From the NCBI GenBank assembly GCA_965197275.1, contig CBDAMQ010000032.1, positions 62,001-126,000 on the forward strand: a stretch of DNA of 64,000 nucleotides, written 5' to 3'. Position 1 is the first letter of the stretch. Every line of letters starts with the position of its first letter. The position numbers and the translations under genes were made by a program. This document shows positions 14,008 through 23,161 of the stretch, in pieces. Source of the stretch: DASCOT01 sp965197275. GTDB lineage: Bacteria > Acidobacteriota > UBA890 > WLXD01. Under the pieces are notes generated by a model that ran no database searches, was not told the origin of the DNA, and saw nothing but the letters and a program-made list of their open reading frames with translations.

Positions 14008-16029
14008 TCAGGTTCTCTCGGCCCACGGGTACTGGAACTCCGGGCGCAGCACGTCCGTGAGCAGCTCGTTCACGGCCCGATGCGCCTGGTCGAACGCCGC
14101 CTGGGCGAGGCAGATAGCGGCGGCGTCGGTGTTGGCGATCGTGATGCGGCCGAAGCGCTTGCGTCCCTTGACCCATGGTGGTTCGTCGTAGCCCCACTCA
14201 GGATCGTAGAGCTCGTTGGCGGCGCCGGCATAGCCGTGCGGCCAGCGGTTGACGGTGATCGCCAGGATGTCGTCGGCGGCGTCGAATCCGCCCGTCCCCA
14301 GCGCGCGGTTCAGCTGGTCGCGGATGTTGCGCTCGTAGTCGTCGAAGGAGGTCGCGAGTATGTTCTCGCGGCCGGCGCGGAACTGGTCGCGAGCGCTGAG
14401 ACCCGGCGCGATCGGGTCGCGGTTCATGCGCACGACGATCGGCTCGTCGGGCGACTCGGTATAGCGGTAGTCACCGATCCGGGTCGTCCAGCTGAGGCTG
14501 AAGAACTGGTGGAAGCTGCCGGGGCAGTGAGCGCCGTTGATGCCGAGCTTGACGAACGGACGCCAGTTGCGGATCAGCACGTTGCTGTAAACGCGCGCTG
14601 TTCGCACCGCCATGTGGAGCGCGTCTTTCTGCTCCGATGGTAGATCTCGCATGAGGTGCGGAATCACGGCGTTGTAGCAGGCCATCACGCAGGTGCTGCC
14701 ACGCACGCGGTATGCCTTGTCGCCGATGACGTAGGTGACGGCTACCTCGCTGGCGGTGCCGCGTTCGCCCACGTGAGTGGCGTCGATCACGGTGCTGTTG
14801 AGCCGTATGCGGACATCGTCGTCGGGCCGGTCCAACCTCTCGTAACTCACCGGTGTGGTGACCGAGTCCTCCATCGTGCTGCCGGGCAGCGCTTCGGGGT
14901 TGAGCCAACGCACGATCAGGCGAGCGAGCCCGGCGTTGCCGTCGGGGAAGTGGATGCGCTCGACCGGGCTGCGAGTGCCGAGGAAGTTGCGGTGCGGGCG
15001 ATCGCCGAGCTCCAGGCCGCCGAAGCCGGGGAGCGAGTTGTGTCGGTAGGCGACGTAGGCGCTCACCGAATCGATCCCGGCGGCGCCGTTCGGGCCGCCG
15101 AGCGTCTGTTTCAGAAAATAGGGCACGACATCCGGCGTCACACCGACGACATCGAGGATGTACTGCTGATAGCTGATTCGCCGTAGCTTGGCGATCTTGG
15201 CGTCGCGGCTGAGACCCGGCAGATAGTCGGCGTTCTCGGTGTACAACCGCACGATGTCGCGCTTCGCCGCCGAAGAAAGCGGCGCGCCGGCGAGGAACTG
15301 CTCCCAGTCCGCGGCGGAGGCGCGGCCTTGAGGCTCGCCGACCGCGAGATGATCCTCCCCGAAGGTCTCGCGATCGAACAGCACACCCGCCTCGAGGCCC
15401 ATCGAGCCGATGCCCCCGTAGCCATCTCCATACAGCTCGTAGCTCGTGGTGGTGGTGCGATTGAATCGATCCCAGTCGAGGCCGATGTCCCCGAGCATCG
15501 CCATACCCTCATGGGTGTAGGCGCCCGTCATGTACACGCTGCCGCCGTAGGTAACCACGGTGCGGCCGTCGACTTCGAACTCGTTGCGCTTCGCTTGCCC
15601 GCCGAAGTCGTCGTGGTTGTCGAGGATGAGGATCTTCGACTCCGGCAGCGCCTTCTTGAAGAAGTACGCCGCCGCCAGCCCGCTGAGCCCACCGCCGACG
15701 ACGATCAGGTCGTAGGTCTCGTCGAGGTCAGTAACGTCGTCGTAGCGCTTGCCGTCGCGCACCGCATGCGCCACCTCGAACGAGCCCGGATGGCTGCCGC
15801 GCATACCTGTGAGCCTGGGTGGGTAGGTGCTGCCCACCTCCCAGGTAGGTGGGTAGGGCAGTGCCGTTTGCTTCGCTGTGGCTCGGGTTGCGTCGGGAGC
15901 TGCGGCGGGGGATGCGCCGGCGGTTCCGGCGGCGAGCAACGAGCCGCCGATGGCAACGCTGGTGCCGTTGAGGAAATCGCGACGCGTGATGTCGCGGTCC
16001 ATTCCGAGCCGGCGGTCGTGCTTGTGCAC
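14008..16029 (-). CDS. Tat-exported FAD-dependent amine oxidoreductase, spermidine dehydrogenase-like
   Basis: 673 aa. A twin-arginine signal (DITRRDFLNGTSVAIGGS, residues about 13-30) is followed by an FAD-binding Rossmann motif IVVGGGLSGLAAAYFFKKA (about 110-128) and the DNHDDFGGQAKR segment that follows it in SpdH-like proteins. The C-terminal half matches the family pattern (VNRWPHGYAGAANELYDPEW, about 600-620, where the flavin contact lies). Expected reaction: oxidation of a polyamine or related secondary amine outside the cytoplasm. Start chosen at GTG 16029, which has GGGGGAAACATC upstream; ATG 16002 is the alternative. The upstream cupin gene is about 115 bases away on the same strand. 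Confidence 0.8.
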   Translation of the reverse strand: MHKHDRRLGMDRDITRRDFLNGTSVAIGGSLLAAGTAGASPAAAPDATRATAKQTALPYPPTWEVGSTYPPRLTGMRGSHPGSFEVAHAVRDGKRYDDVTDLDETYDLIVVGGGLSGLAAAYFFKKALPESKILILDNHDDFGGQAKRNEFEVDGRTVVTYGGSVYMTGAYTHEGMAMLGDIGLDWDRFNRTTTTSYELYGDGYGGIGSMGLEAGVLFDRETFGEDHLAVGEPQGRASAADWEQFLAGAPLSSAAKRDIVRLYTENADYLPGLSRDAKIAKLRRISYQQYILDVVGVTPDVVPYFLKQTLGGPNGAAGIDSVSAYVAYRHNSLPGFGGLELGDRPHRNFLGTRSPVERIHFPDGNAGLARLIVRWLNPEALPGSTMEDSVTTPVSYERLDRPDDDVRIRLNSTVIDATHVGERGTASEVAVTYVIGDKAYRVRGSTCVMACYNAVIPHLMRDLPSEQKDALHMAVRTARVYSNVLIRNWRPFVKLGINGAHCPGSFHQFFSLSWTTRIGDYRYTESPDEPIVVRMNRDPIAPGLSARDQFRAGRENILATSFDDYERNIRDQLNRALGTGGFDAADDILAITVNRWPHGYAGAANELYDPEWGYDEPPWVKGRKRFGRITIANTDAAAICLAQAAFDQAHRAVNELLTDVLRPEFQYPWAERT

Positions 16030-16143
16030 GATGTTTCCCCCGTAGTGTTGCCCGAGACGCGGGGTCGTCGGCGGGCCGGCGCCACCGAGGCCACCGGTGC
16101 GTGCCCACAGCCGCGGCGCCCCGCAGGTTGCCCGAGGACAGTC

Positions 16144-16806
16144 TTACTGTCCAGGTTGCGGAAACAACACCGCCTCCGGCGGTTGTTCCGGAATCGGCTC
16201 CACGTACCGCGACTCGCCCTCGTACACGCTGCGATCGCCGTTTGGCGCCCAGCGGCCCCAGACCGCCCGCGCTACGCCGTCTGTCAGGTTCACCATCCGA
16301 TGCATCGTGCTCGGGGCGATGTAGATGAACTCGCCGGGTTCGGCAAGGAACGTCTCATCGCCGAGGCTCCACTCGACTTGTCCTTCGATGAGGACGTAGA
16401 ACTCGGGCACCGGATGAACATGGCCAGCGTAGATGGCCCACGGCGCGAGCTCCCAGAGGCCCACGTGCAGGTCCTCGTCCGGGATCGATTCGCCGCCGAT
16501 GATTCTGTTCGAGCGCCGCTCACCAGCCTCGGAGACGTGCCAGGCGACACTCGCCGCGTTGATATGTGCTGGCTGTACCGGAGACTCCGGCGCATGGCCG
16601 CGAAACGCCTCCTCGCGAAGCGCCATCTTCCGAAGTACCACCTCCCGGGGCTCTGGCTCCCGAGGCCCCGCCTCCCGAAGGCCTTGCTCCGAAAGCCCCG
16701 GCTCCGGACGAGCGCTCTTGCGCATCCCTTCAGGGCTCGGAGCCGCGATGAGGATGGCCGACCCAGCAATCGCTACCGGTAGGACAGAAACGCGCATCCA
16801 CCTCAT
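16144..16806 (-). CDS. Exported cupin-domain protein
   Basis: 220 aa from ATG 16806; the longer frame to 16869 is unlikely because the signal peptide (VSVLPVAIAGSAILIAAPS, residues about 4-24) begins at this Met. Residues about 28-70 form a charged, repetitive stretch rich in Arg/Glu/Pro (REAGPREPEPREVVLRK). The C-terminal cupin (about 95-200) has the metal-binding motif GHVHPVPEFYVLIEGQVEW and a late His (PSTMHRMVN). ChrR/anti-sigma-like cupins and dioxygenase-like cupins share this pattern; the substrate is not predictable. Probably transcribed with the flavoprotein downstream. Divergent from the Rieske oxygenase gene. Confidence 0.75.
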   Translation of the reverse strand: MRWMRVSVLPVAIAGSAILIAAPSPEGMRKSARPEPGLSEQGLREAGPREPEPREVVLRKMALREEAFRGHAPESPVQPAHINAASVAWHVSEAGERRSNRIIGGESIPDEDLHVGLWELAPWAIYAGHVHPVPEFYVLIEGQVEWSLGDETFLAEPGEFIYIAPSTMHRMVNLTDGVARAVWGRWAPNGDRSVYEGESRYVEPIPEQPPEAVLFPQPGQ

Positions 16807-16941
16807 CGTCTTCCTCCTGGAGTCGAAGTGTCCGCTGACCAGGCACCGACCTCGACATCTTGTCAGCATCGATTCAATGAGTTACCAAGTGCCAGCCCAG
16901 ATCAAGTGGGCCTCTGAGAATGCGCTGTTCGGAGACCCGAA

Positions 16942-17964
16942 ATGCAAGGCTCAACCCTCCCCGACAACCTGTACGGATGCTGGCATCCGGTGAGCTACGC
17001 GCACGAGGTGTCGGCAGAGGCGCCGCTGTCGGTCACGTTGCTGGATGAGCCGGTCGTCGTCTGGCGTACGACGGACGGAATCCCGCGGGCCATGCGCGAC
17101 GTCTGTATCCATCGCGGCACGGCGCTATCCTTGGGCCGGCTCGAGGATGACTGCATCGTCTGTCCCTACCATGCCTGGAAATACGATGCCTCGGGCGCCT
17201 GTGTGCACATCCCGCAGAGCAAGCACCAAGCGATACCGGCCAAGGCGCGCACGCCCGTGTATGAGTGCCTCGAAAGGTATGGCCTCATCTGGGTGTCGCT
17301 GGCCGATCCTATCTATGCGTTGCCGGAGATTCCCGAGCTCGAAGATGGCGACTGGAAGGTAGTCAACACCGGGCCGTTTAGCTGGGCCAGTGACGCGTCG
17401 AGGCAAGTAGAGAACTTCACCGACTTCGGCCATTTTCCGTGGGTGCATCCAGGACTGCTGGGAGACCCGTCGCGTCCGCTCGTGCCAGATCATGACGTCG
17501 AGATCCGCGGCCACGTGCTGCACTACGAGGTCGTGCGGCCCGAGGCCGCCAATTCAGACGACTTTCCGGTGTTCGCCAATGACGACATCGTCAAACCCGA
17601 GCGGCACAGCCTGTATGAGCTGCACTTGCCCTACACCATCGTGCTTCGATTGGGATGGGGCGGGTCCAAGGGCATGGTCTACTTTTTCGCCTCGCAGCCG
17701 ATCTCCCAGAAGCAATGTCGCGGCTACTGCATCATCGGCCGGAACTACGATCTGGACGAGCCCGACACCGTTCTGCAGGACTTCGAAGCGACGATCTTCG
17801 GGCAGGATCAGGTCATCGTCGAGTCGCAGCGCCCGGATCAGGTTCCTTTCGATCTGGCCGATGAGCTGCATCTGAAGTTCGACGCCGTTGCGGTGAACTA
17901 CCGCCGGGCCATGCAGCAGCAGGGACTCGCTTATACCCATCTTCTGGACGTCGTCGACGATTAG
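16942..17964 (+). CDS. Rieske non-heme iron oxygenase, alpha subunit (vanillate/caffeine demethylase-like)
   Basis: 340 aa. The Rieske [2Fe-2S] ligands are Cys55-x-His57 and Cys74-x2-His77 (DVCIHRG and CPYHAWKY). The mononuclear iron site is in ENFTDFGHFPWVHPG (about residues 155-170: Asp, His, His). Length and motif spacing fit the VanA/caffeine-demethylase class rather than ring-hydroxylating dioxygenases. Expected: O- or N-demethylation or hydroxylation of an aromatic compound, with electrons from a reductase not encoded nearby. An earlier ATG at 16877 in another frame gives a fitting N-terminus (MSYQVPAQIKWASENALFGD) but would need a frameshift, so I keep 16942. Divergent from the cupin gene. 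Confidence 0.85.
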   Translation: MQGSTLPDNLYGCWHPVSYAHEVSAEAPLSVTLLDEPVVVWRTTDGIPRAMRDVCIHRGTALSLGRLEDDCIVCPYHAWKYDASGACVHIPQSKHQAIPAKARTPVYECLERYGLIWVSLADPIYALPEIPELEDGDWKVVNTGPFSWASDASRQVENFTDFGHFPWVHPGLLGDPSRPLVPDHDVEIRGHVLHYEVVRPEAANSDDFPVFANDDIVKPERHSLYELHLPYTIVLRLGWGGSKGMVYFFASQPISQKQCRGYCIIGRNYDLDEPDTVLQDFEATIFGQDQVIVESQRPDQVPFDLADELHLKFDAVAVNYRRAMQQQGLAYTHLLDVVDD

Positions 17965-18044
17965 GATCGAGCGATCGCACGATGCAACAGGTATCTGAGC
18001 GCGGTCACTTTCAACTGAAGTCTCTTCACCTGGAGTCACCACCC

Positions 18045-19856
18045 ATGACGCAACCAGAACGGAGTCATTCCAGGTGCGCGACGTCTAGTTATCGGGCTCG
18101 GTTGGCCAGCGTTGCGTTCGCCGGCGTCTTGATCGTCGCTAGCGCCTGCCACGTCTCCCCCCACGCCGGGAACCCATCGAATGGCCTCCAGTACCAGGAG
18201 GTTGCTGCCGATCTTGGCGAGCCCTGGGACGAGGCGTTCGCCCGACTGGACCACTACGTTCGACAGCAGCTGGATGAATGGGCCCTGCCCGGTATGGCGC
18301 TGTCGTTGACCGACGCGGATCGCGTGCTGGGCGTCTGGACCTACGGCTTTGCCAACCTCGATGCGCGCGCCCCGGTGCAACCGGAGACGCTGTTTCTGAT
18401 GGGCTCGATCGGCAAGTCGTTCACCGCCATCTGCATCCTGCAGGAGCACGAGCGCGGAACCATCGACTTGCAGGCGCCGGTGCACGAGTACCTGCCGTGG
18501 TTCGAGGTCGATTCCAGCCGGCAACCGATTACAGTGCACGATCTGCTCACCCACACGGCGGGGATCATCAACGGCTCCGATCTGGCACCGCATGGCCACT
18601 ACGAGGCGTGGGCCTTGCGCGACTCGCGGCTGGCGATCGGGCCGGCCGCCGATCGCTTCCACTATTCCAACGTTGGCTACAAGACCCTCGGGGTGCTGCT
18701 CGAGGCGGTCCGCGGCGAACCCCTGGGCGCGACTCTGGAGGCCGGCATTCTCCAGCCGCTCGGCATGACGGCGTCGCACGGTTCGATTACCACCGCGACA
18801 CGACTGCTCTCGGCCACCGCGTACAGGCCAGCCTACGACGATCGCCCGACGCTTCCGGGGGCACCACTGGTCCCGGCCGAATGGCACGAGTACGGCGCCG
18901 GCGACGGTAGCGTCACCTCGACTCCTGCCGACATGGCCGCATACGTTCGCATGTTGCTCAACGGTGGCCAGGGCCCCGCCGGCCGCATCCTGTCCGAGGA
19001 CAGCTTCGAGTTGTTCACCAACCGGGGAACGGAGTCTGGCGACAACAGCTACTACGGCTACGGCATCGGCGTCACGGACCTGGACGGACGCACGCTGCTG
19101 TCGCACGGCGGTGGCCATTTGTCGTTCGTGTCGAGCATCGTCGCTGATCCGGGGGCCGGCCTGGGTGCGGCGGTGATGATCAACGGCTCCGGCCCGGCGG
19201 GAGCGGTGGCGCGCTTCGCGCTCGACCTCGCCGTGGCGGTTCGCGCTGGCAAGGAGCTGCCCGAGCCGCCGCCGACTCGGGACCGTGAGCACATCGACGA
19301 CGCCGAGGACTACAGCGGAACCTACCGATCCGACTCCCGACAGATCACGGTCGTGGCGGACGCAGGCCGGCTCTTCCTGCAGGTGGCGCCCGCCGGCGGG
19401 TCGGAGTCGGAGCCGGATTCCCGACAGATCCCCCTGTTGCGCATGCGCAACGACGCCTTCATCGTCGACGACCCGGGGTTCGCGCGGTTCCCGCTGGTGG
19501 TCGGGCGTGAGGACGACGCCGTGGTGGAGGCGTTCCACGGCGCCGAGTGGTTCCGCCACGAGCGCTACAGCGGACCCCAGAGCTTCGAGCCTCCGGAATC
19601 GTGGCGCGCCTACGAGGGCCACTATCGCTCACACAACCCCTGGACCGGCAACTTCCGCGTCGTGGGTCGAAAAGGCGGCCTGTATCTGGTCTATCCCGGA
19701 GGATTTGCGATGCGGCTCATCCCGCTCGAGGAAGGGGTGTTCGCCGTCGGCAACGAGAACGCCGCCGAGCGGATCCGCTTCGGCGCCCTCGCGTCCGGCA
19801 AGACGCTTTCGGTCCGACTCTCGGGCGCCGATTACTACCGGGCGTTCACTCCCTAG
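18045..19856 (+). CDS. Serine hydrolase lipoprotein, class C beta-lactamase family
   Basis: 603 aa from ATG 18045 (CTGGAG upstream); the frame also has an ATG at 17982, but the signal peptide follows the 18045 start. A lipobox is at ASACH (Cys about 36). Catalytic motifs: Ser121-Ile-Gly-Lys124 (GSIGKSFTA), Tyr-Ser-Asn (YSNVGYKTLG, about residue 207), and HGGGH (about residue 354). After the hydrolase domain (about 60-395) there is a C-terminal 200-residue beta-rich domain (DYSGTYRSD, then AYEGHYRSHNPW). This is the DUF3471-like layout common in exported serine hydrolases. Substrate unknown. Confidence 0.85.
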   Translation: MTQPERSHSRCATSSYRARLASVAFAGVLIVASACHVSPHAGNPSNGLQYQEVAADLGEPWDEAFARLDHYVRQQLDEWALPGMALSLTDADRVLGVWTYGFANLDARAPVQPETLFLMGSIGKSFTAICILQEHERGTIDLQAPVHEYLPWFEVDSSRQPITVHDLLTHTAGIINGSDLAPHGHYEAWALRDSRLAIGPAADRFHYSNVGYKTLGVLLEAVRGEPLGATLEAGILQPLGMTASHGSITTATRLLSATAYRPAYDDRPTLPGAPLVPAEWHEYGAGDGSVTSTPADMAAYVRMLLNGGQGPAGRILSEDSFELFTNRGTESGDNSYYGYGIGVTDLDGRTLLSHGGGHLSFVSSIVADPGAGLGAAVMINGSGPAGAVARFALDLAVAVRAGKELPEPPPTRDREHIDDAEDYSGTYRSDSRQITVVADAGRLFLQVAPAGGSESEPDSRQIPLLRMRNDAFIVDDPGFARFPLVVGREDDAVVEAFHGAEWFRHERYSGPQSFEPPESWRAYEGHYRSHNPWTGNFRVVGRKGGLYLVYPGGFAMRLIPLEEGVFAVGNENAAERIRFGALASGKTLSVRLSGADYYRAFTP

Positions 19857-19885
19857 GGCCCGACGGGATGCTCACCGGCCCGCCG

Positions 19886-19925
19886 GTTGCGCAGGGACAG
19901 GAGGTTGGCGATGCCCCGACACCGG
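19886..19925 (-). pseudogene. Stray copy of a PIG-L gene 3' end
   Basis: A 20-bp stretch here is identical to the coding sequence for the C-terminus of the PIG-L deacetylase about 600 bases away (near 20487-20507). In the matching minus frame it reads IANLLSLRN, against ILANLLSLG in the real gene. Only the final few codons are shared, so it is a short duplicated remnant. Confidence 0.4.
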
Positions 19926-19954
19926 TACTCTGTCTGTTCGAGAGTCGGGCATGG

Positions 19955-20287
19955 TCAACGCTCGGCCAGGTCGGTGAGCTTCGCGATCAGTCCGCCGGCC
20001 ATCGCCTGGATGGTGGAGTAGGTGGCTTTCAGCTCACGCGCACCTGCCGGTTCGAGCGAGTAGTACTTCCGCGGTCGACCGGCGCGGCCCGCTGTCGGCT
20101 CCCCGAGCCTCGACGTGACCAGCTTCCTCTCGGCCAGGCGGCCCAGCGCCGTGTAGATAGCTCCGGAGGAGACCACCCGGCCCGTTCTTCGTTCGATGGC
20201 TTCTCGGATGGCCCCGCCGTAGGCGTCGTCCTCGAGCTCAACGACCGCGAAGAGGATCAGCTGTTCGAACTCGCCGAGATAGCTCAT
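19955..20287 (-). CDS. PadR-family transcriptional regulator
   Basis: 110 aa. Standard short PadR winged helix: GEFEQLILFAVVELEDDAYGGAI (helices 1-2), SSGAIYTALGRLAERKLV (recognition helix, residues about 42-60) and the wing GRPRKYYSLEPAG (about 70-82), ending in a dimerisation helix (ELKATYSTIQAMAG). PadR repressors control small operons in response to phenolics or drugs; ADOP permeases are often their partners in Acidobacteriota. The upstream AT-rich region contains a TATAAT and a repeated ATAGTG element, likely its own control region. Confidence 0.9.
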   Translation of the reverse strand: MSYLGEFEQLILFAVVELEDDAYGGAIREAIERRTGRVVSSGAIYTALGRLAERKLVTSRLGEPTAGRAGRPRKYYSLEPAGARELKATYSTIQAMAGGLIAKLTDLAER

Positions 20288-20349
20288 GTCGTCTTCCCTG
20301 TGCCCGCGCCGGGAATGACCCTCGCGAGGAACTAGCTGCGGTGCCGAAA

Positions 20350-20384
20350 TGATTATACGATAGTGTAGTTAAATATAGTGCAGC
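20350..20384 (-). promoter_or_regulatory. Promoter and possible PadR operator
   Basis: On the minus strand TATAAT (complement of 20352-20357) is a good -10 box for the PadR gene, whose start is at 20287. Two near-direct copies, ATAGTGTA (20360-20367) and ATAGTGCA (20375-20382), 15 bases apart, lie in this AT-rich block and would overlap the -35 region, which suits an autoregulatory operator. No clear -35 box is identified. Confidence 0.45.
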
Positions 20385-20469
20385 CAGCATTTGTCCATAT
20401 ACCCGGCAGGCCACGCACGCTCGACATCACCACGCGGCGATGTAGATGGGCCGGCCCGTGGCTGACTCC

Positions 20470-23148
20470 TCAGCGGCCGTCCTGCGTGCCCAGGGACAGG
20501 AGGTTGGCGAGGATCCGATACGCTCCGGGCACGCCATAAGGGAGCTGCCGGTGGAGCGCGATCGAGGCGTACGTGAAGTGGCCCTCATCGACCTCAGCGG
20601 TCAGCCAGACGCCCCGCTGAGGTGACTGACCCGCGTCGTGGGTCTCGATTAGCGGCGTGTACTGTCCCGACCAGGTGCTGAAGAACTTCGAGCCGCGCTG
20701 CTCGATCCAACCGTCAAAGTCGTCGGGGCCGATTCGATTCGGAGAGGTGAGCAGCGCGTGGTCCGGCGACAGGAGGGCGACCGGAGCGTCCTGCTCAGAA
20801 ACCTCTTGGGCGTTGCCCGGCAACGAGGCCGGGTATGGCGCCTGACTCTCGGGCGTGTACTCCTGTGTCTGGTACAGGACGATCAGGTTGCCGCCAGCGC
20901 GCGCGTATTCCAGCAGGCGTCCGTTGCTCGTGGCCAGATCCGGACGCACCGCGTAGGCACGGGTACCGACCATGATGACGTCGTACTTGGGCAGGTCGTC
21001 GGCCACCAGGTCGGATGGCGACAGCAGCCGCACCTGTGCGCCGAGCTGCTCGATCGCCGCCGGAACGTCGTCCCCGACCCCCATCACGTAGCCGACGGTC
21101 AGCTCCGGGGCAACTGCGACGTCGACCGGCACCACATCGACACGCGCCGCTGAATACAGATAACCAGGCGTCAGGTCCCGATGCGCGATGCGCTGGAAGC
21201 CCTCTGTGTACTCGCGCCCCGCCGCACGTGCACGGGCCTCGATCGTGATCCGCTCGAGCGCCGAGCGCTCGGATACCGAGCCAGGGGCCGTCACCCGGAA
21301 CAGCACGCGCTCGGTCGATCCCGGCCCCTGGAAGTGCAGCGCTGCCGACGACGGCTGGGAGGTCCAACCCGGCGGCAGATCGAGGCCGAGCTCGGCGTCG
21401 ATCGCGGACGGCGCGTTGGAGCCCACCTGCACCGATATCTCCACGGATCGACGGTGCGGAAGCAACACGGCAGCCATCGGCTCCGCCGTGACGACGAGCG
21501 ACGGCGCGATCATCAGAACGTGCCGCGCGGTGCCGTAAGGAGGCTGAGGTTCGAGCGTGCGAACCGACTCCGAAACCTCGAATCGCTGGCCGCGGTACTC
21601 GACCGTCGCCACCGCCGAGACTCGTGGTTGGGATTCGCCGAGGTGCAGATCCGCGGGTTCTCGAACGGCGTACATGTTCCGCGTGATCGACGTCCGGTAG
21701 AACCAGGGGCGCGACGGCTGGGCATCGGCGGGGACGGAAAGGCCGAGGGTGCCGGTCGCCGGCGCGCCGGCGTAGAGTGGACCGGCCGCGATTCTCCCGC
21801 TAGTGGCCCAGCCAGGGTCGGCATCGAGCCGTACATCTGCGAGCGTGACGACTTCGGATCCGCCGACAGTGGCCGTCACGTGGACGTTGAGGTCTGCGCC
21901 TGGTACGGCGACACTCATTGGATCGCCCGGCCGCCCGCCACGCAGGCTCGCCAGTGCCTCCAGGCGGAGTCCCAGCGTGGCCGCGAGGGCCACGTCGAGC
22001 TCGCGACGCTCGATTTCCAGAAAGAAGGCGGCATCGGAGTGCGGCGCCACGTCGCCGGCAGCGTCGGCCAACGCTGCTCTAGCGTTGGCGAGGTGCTGCG
22101 CCGCGGGGCTCCGATCTGCGATTGCAAACTCCGACGCCGCCGCCTCGATGTGTGATTCGGCCTCCAGAAGCGCCGCATGGGCTCGGTCCGATCCGGGTTC
22201 GTCGAGCAGCCTGAAGAGGCCCGACAAGGAGGTGTCCAGGCCGGCGAAGATTCCCGGGCCCGAGTCCGACTGACGTGGATGCAGCCGCTCATAGGTGGCA
22301 GATGCGCTAGGGCCGCGGCCGCGCCTCAGCCGCCCTGCGGTCTGCGAGCGCTGCAGGCTGAGGCCGTAGGATCCGAACGATTGGTACGAGTCGCCGAGCC
22401 AGGGACTCGTCTGCTGCGGGTTCAGCTCGGCGTCCACATGCTCTTCGTCGGTCGGTCGTGCCCGGTAGAGTTTCCTCACACGCCACGGCCTGAGGCCATC
22501 GCCGCTGATCTGCTGCAAGAATCGCCTCGGATCGGCGGCAGCCCGCACCGCCTCGGGGGTCAGCACCCCGGCGGCCTGGTGATGTCCGTGCCCGTCCCGG
22601 GCCGAGCCATGGAATCGGGAGATCACGACGAGTGGCCGGTTCGTTCGGAGGACTCGGACCATGTCGGCCAGAACCGCTTCCCGGTCCCAGCTCCGGAATG
22701 CCTCATCCAAGCTCTTCGAATACCCGTAGTCGACGGCGGTGGTGAAGTACTGGTCGTCGAGGCCGTAGTAGCGTCCCGCCAGTCGCAGCTCCGCGCTCCG
22801 GATGAGGCCGAGCGCGTCGAATAGCTCTGGCCCGATGGCGTTCGCCCCGCCATCACCGCGATTGAGCGTCAGTAGGGCGGTGCGCACCCCGAGACCGCGG
22901 CTGAGCAGCGTCAGCACGCCGCTTTCCTCGTCGTCCGGATGGGCGGTGGTGTACAGCAGGCTGGCCGTCGTGCGCACTTTCTGGAGCTTCTGCCATGCAC
23001 CGACCACGCCGACGTTCGCAGCCAGCGGGCCGTGCGGGCCCTCGTCCCACGACCGCACCAGCACGCCCCGTGTCGCCTGCGTGCTGGCCGCGAGTGGGGC
23101 GACCGCGCAGAAGGTCACGAGAATTGTCAACAAGAGGTGGGCGTTCAT
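20470..23148 (-). CDS. Exported PIG-L/LmbE-family deacetylase with large C-terminal domains
   Basis: 892 aa. A signal peptide (residues about 4-24, LLLTILVTFCAVAPLAAS) is followed by the PIG-L N-acetylglucosamine deacetylase core (about 40-260). The zinc motif AHPDDE (about 68-73) and the HxxH-like GHGHHQAAG (about 190) are present. The second half (about 420-890) is beta-rich, with an ASPGSVSERSALER-type sandwich domain and a final ThuA/GATase-like part (KYDVIMVGTRAYAVRPDL, then GNLIVLYQTQEY). Likely removes acetyl groups from a sugar conjugate outside the cell. Gap to the upstream amidohydrolase gene is 13 bases: one operon. Confidence 0.85.
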   Translation of the reverse strand: MNAHLLLTILVTFCAVAPLAASTQATRGVLVRSWDEGPHGPLAANVGVVGAWQKLQKVRTTASLLYTTAHPDDEESGVLTLLSRGLGVRTALLTLNRGDGGANAIGPELFDALGLIRSAELRLAGRYYGLDDQYFTTAVDYGYSKSLDEAFRSWDREAVLADMVRVLRTNRPLVVISRFHGSARDGHGHHQAAGVLTPEAVRAAADPRRFLQQISGDGLRPWRVRKLYRARPTDEEHVDAELNPQQTSPWLGDSYQSFGSYGLSLQRSQTAGRLRRGRGPSASATYERLHPRQSDSGPGIFAGLDTSLSGLFRLLDEPGSDRAHAALLEAESHIEAAASEFAIADRSPAAQHLANARAALADAAGDVAPHSDAAFFLEIERRELDVALAATLGLRLEALASLRGGRPGDPMSVAVPGADLNVHVTATVGGSEVVTLADVRLDADPGWATSGRIAAGPLYAGAPATGTLGLSVPADAQPSRPWFYRTSITRNMYAVREPADLHLGESQPRVSAVATVEYRGQRFEVSESVRTLEPQPPYGTARHVLMIAPSLVVTAEPMAAVLLPHRRSVEISVQVGSNAPSAIDAELGLDLPPGWTSQPSSAALHFQGPGSTERVLFRVTAPGSVSERSALERITIEARARAAGREYTEGFQRIAHRDLTPGYLYSAARVDVVPVDVAVAPELTVGYVMGVGDDVPAAIEQLGAQVRLLSPSDLVADDLPKYDVIMVGTRAYAVRPDLATSNGRLLEYARAGGNLIVLYQTQEYTPESQAPYPASLPGNAQEVSEQDAPVALLSPDHALLTSPNRIGPDDFDGWIEQRGSKFFSTWSGQYTPLIETHDAGQSPQRGVWLTAEVDEGHFTYASIALHRQLPYGVPGAYRILANLLSLGTQDGR

Positions 23149-23161
23149 GTGGTCGCGGCCG

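Noticed and set aside
15328..16782. Plus-strand 484-codon frame
   Set aside because: Lies across the flavoprotein and cupin genes in antisense, both of which have clear family motifs.
16877..16993. Alternative N-terminus for the Rieske oxygenase from an ATG at 16877
   Set aside because: It resembles N-termini of related oxygenases but is in another frame; no strong sign that a frameshift is needed, since the 16942 start gives all metal motifs.
18036..19622. Minus-strand 528-codon frame
   Set aside because: Antisense shadow of the serine hydrolase, which has the complete SxxK, YxN and HxG set.
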